A DNA stretch of 5,284 bases from Phytoplasma sp041276565 (GTDB taxonomy: Bacteria; Bacillota_I; Bacilli_A; Acholeplasmatales; Acholeplasmataceae), in NCBI RefSeq assembly GCF_041276565.1, contig NZ_JBGGGR010000022.1, positions 1-5,284 of the forward strand, written 5' to 3'. Positions 4,939-5,284 of this stretch are shown here, piece by piece. The notes under the pieces were generated by a model. The model searched no databases. It was not told where the DNA came from and saw only the letters and a program-made list of their open reading frames with translations. How positions within the stretch are numbered: position 1 is the first letter of the stretch; each line of letters starts with the position of its first letter. The translations under genes were made by a program, and so were the position numbers.

Positions 4939-5284
4939 TTAAAATGCATTATTAATTTTTTTTATCAAAAGGAGGTCTAAATCTCTTCTTGGTTTTGGAT
5001 TTGGAATAGGTGTAGTTTTTTCTAATTTTTCTGAATCAGTATTTATTTTATTTGAATTTTTAATTTCGGTATCCCGAACATCTTCTTTTGTTTTAAGTTG
5101 GGTTTTTTGAAGTTAAGTTTTCTTCTTTTTTTTCTGATTTATTATTATTATCTAATTCATATTCTAATTCATATTCTAATTCATATTCTAATTCATATTC
5201 TAATTCATATTCTAATTCATATTCTAATTCATATTCTAATTCATATTCTAATTCATATTCTAATTCATATTCTAATTCATATTC
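4939..5284 (-). pseudogene. 3' part of a gene with Glu-Tyr-Glu-Leu array; frame broken at A6
   Basis: Enters from the right edge reading (EYEL) for about 11 units, then DNNNKSEKKEENLTSKNPT, and stops at TAA 5093-5095. The next frame continues the same kind of sequence from about 5112: QKTQLKTKEDVRDTEIKNSN, then KINTDSEKLEKTTPIPNPKP and RRDLDLLLIKKINNAF, to TAA 4939-4941. The frames overlap across a six-A run on the minus strand (T5103-T5108), so a one-base length change there would join them. The tail is charged with a small Pro-rich patch and no membrane segment. The N-terminus lies outside the window, so signal or anchor cannot be judged. I do not recognise the family. It is uncertain whether the real product stops at 5093 or reads on. 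Confidence 0.55.
5151..5284 (-). repeat. Perfect 12-bp tandem array encoding EYEL, running off the edge
   Basis: The plus-strand unit TCTAATTCATAT is repeated without a mismatch for 134 bases (just over 11 units) and continues past the window. On the minus strand the only fully open frame reads Glu-Tyr-Glu-Leu. Because the unit is four codons, copy-number change by slippage keeps the frame. The absence of any base substitution implies recent expansion or continuing homogenisation. Confidence 0.95.

Noticed and set aside
4967..4980. Consensus-like AAAAGGAGGT on the plus strand
   Set aside because: It looks like a perfect Shine-Dalgarno, but no start codon with an open frame follows; it is the complement of Asp-Leu-Leu codons at the end of the EYEL protein.
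599..5115. Stop codons explained by TGA = Trp (mycoplasma/spiroplasma code)
   Set aside because: The stops that cut the genes are TAA (2505, 1736, 4627, 5093) or TAG (958), so recoding TGA would not join the frames.
5151..5284. Possible CRISPR array or origin iterons at the 12-bp repeats
   Set aside because: Units are directly adjacent with no spacers and keep an open frame of four codons, so a coding minisatellite explains them.

Overview
The window is extremely AT-rich and full of A and T homopolymers. Its one intact gene encodes an N-terminally anchored protein with an array of ~25-residue Tyr/Phe/Asp/Asn/Gly repeats, the pattern I recognise as DUF2963, a family known essentially from phytoplasmas. 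Together with long surface-type repeat proteins and many decayed paralogues, this points to a 'Candidatus Phytoplasma' genome, in a variable accessory region rather than a housekeeping one. The assignment is by recognition of the repeat pattern; no database search was run. All recognisable coding sequence is on the minus strand. TGA need not be read as Trp: every frame break ends at TAA or TAG, so a mycoplasma-type code would not rescue anything.

Layout from the right edge in the direction of transcription: (1) 5284-4939, the 3' part of a gene whose visible start is a perfect 12-bp tandem array encoding Glu-Tyr-Glu-Leu, with a frame break at an A6 run. (2) 4791-4551, a leader plus truncated, frameshifted copy of the N-terminal anchor and coiled-coil start of the gene at 3903. 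(3) 4375-4071, a third copy of the leader's ribosome-binding motif with no usable gene behind it, ending in the same 17-bp sequence that follows (2). (4) 3903-2695, the intact 402-residue DUF2963-type protein: signal anchor, coiled coil with VEKI repeats, then the repeats. (5) 2591-599, a broken gene for a large surface protein with three homologous modules, Glu/Gln/Thr/Ser-rich linkers, and a C-terminal membrane anchor with a basic tail. It has lost its 5' end and carries three small frame changes. (6) 598-91, mostly noncoding, with a convincing bidirectional terminator at 315-350. (7) 1-90, possibly the tail of a plus-strand gene.

The common theme is cell-surface or secreted protein genes. 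Phytoplasmas live inside plant and insect cells, so these proteins would face host cytoplasm. Several copies share one leader and anchor and have decayed by single- or few-base changes, often in homopolymers, and by in-frame repeat expansion. I see no enzymatic system, CRISPR array, tRNA, rRNA or transposase. The most interesting reading is a family of anchor-plus-repeat surface genes under rapid birth and decay, possibly with slippage-based switching; homopolymer sequencing error is a serious alternative explanation for the breaks.
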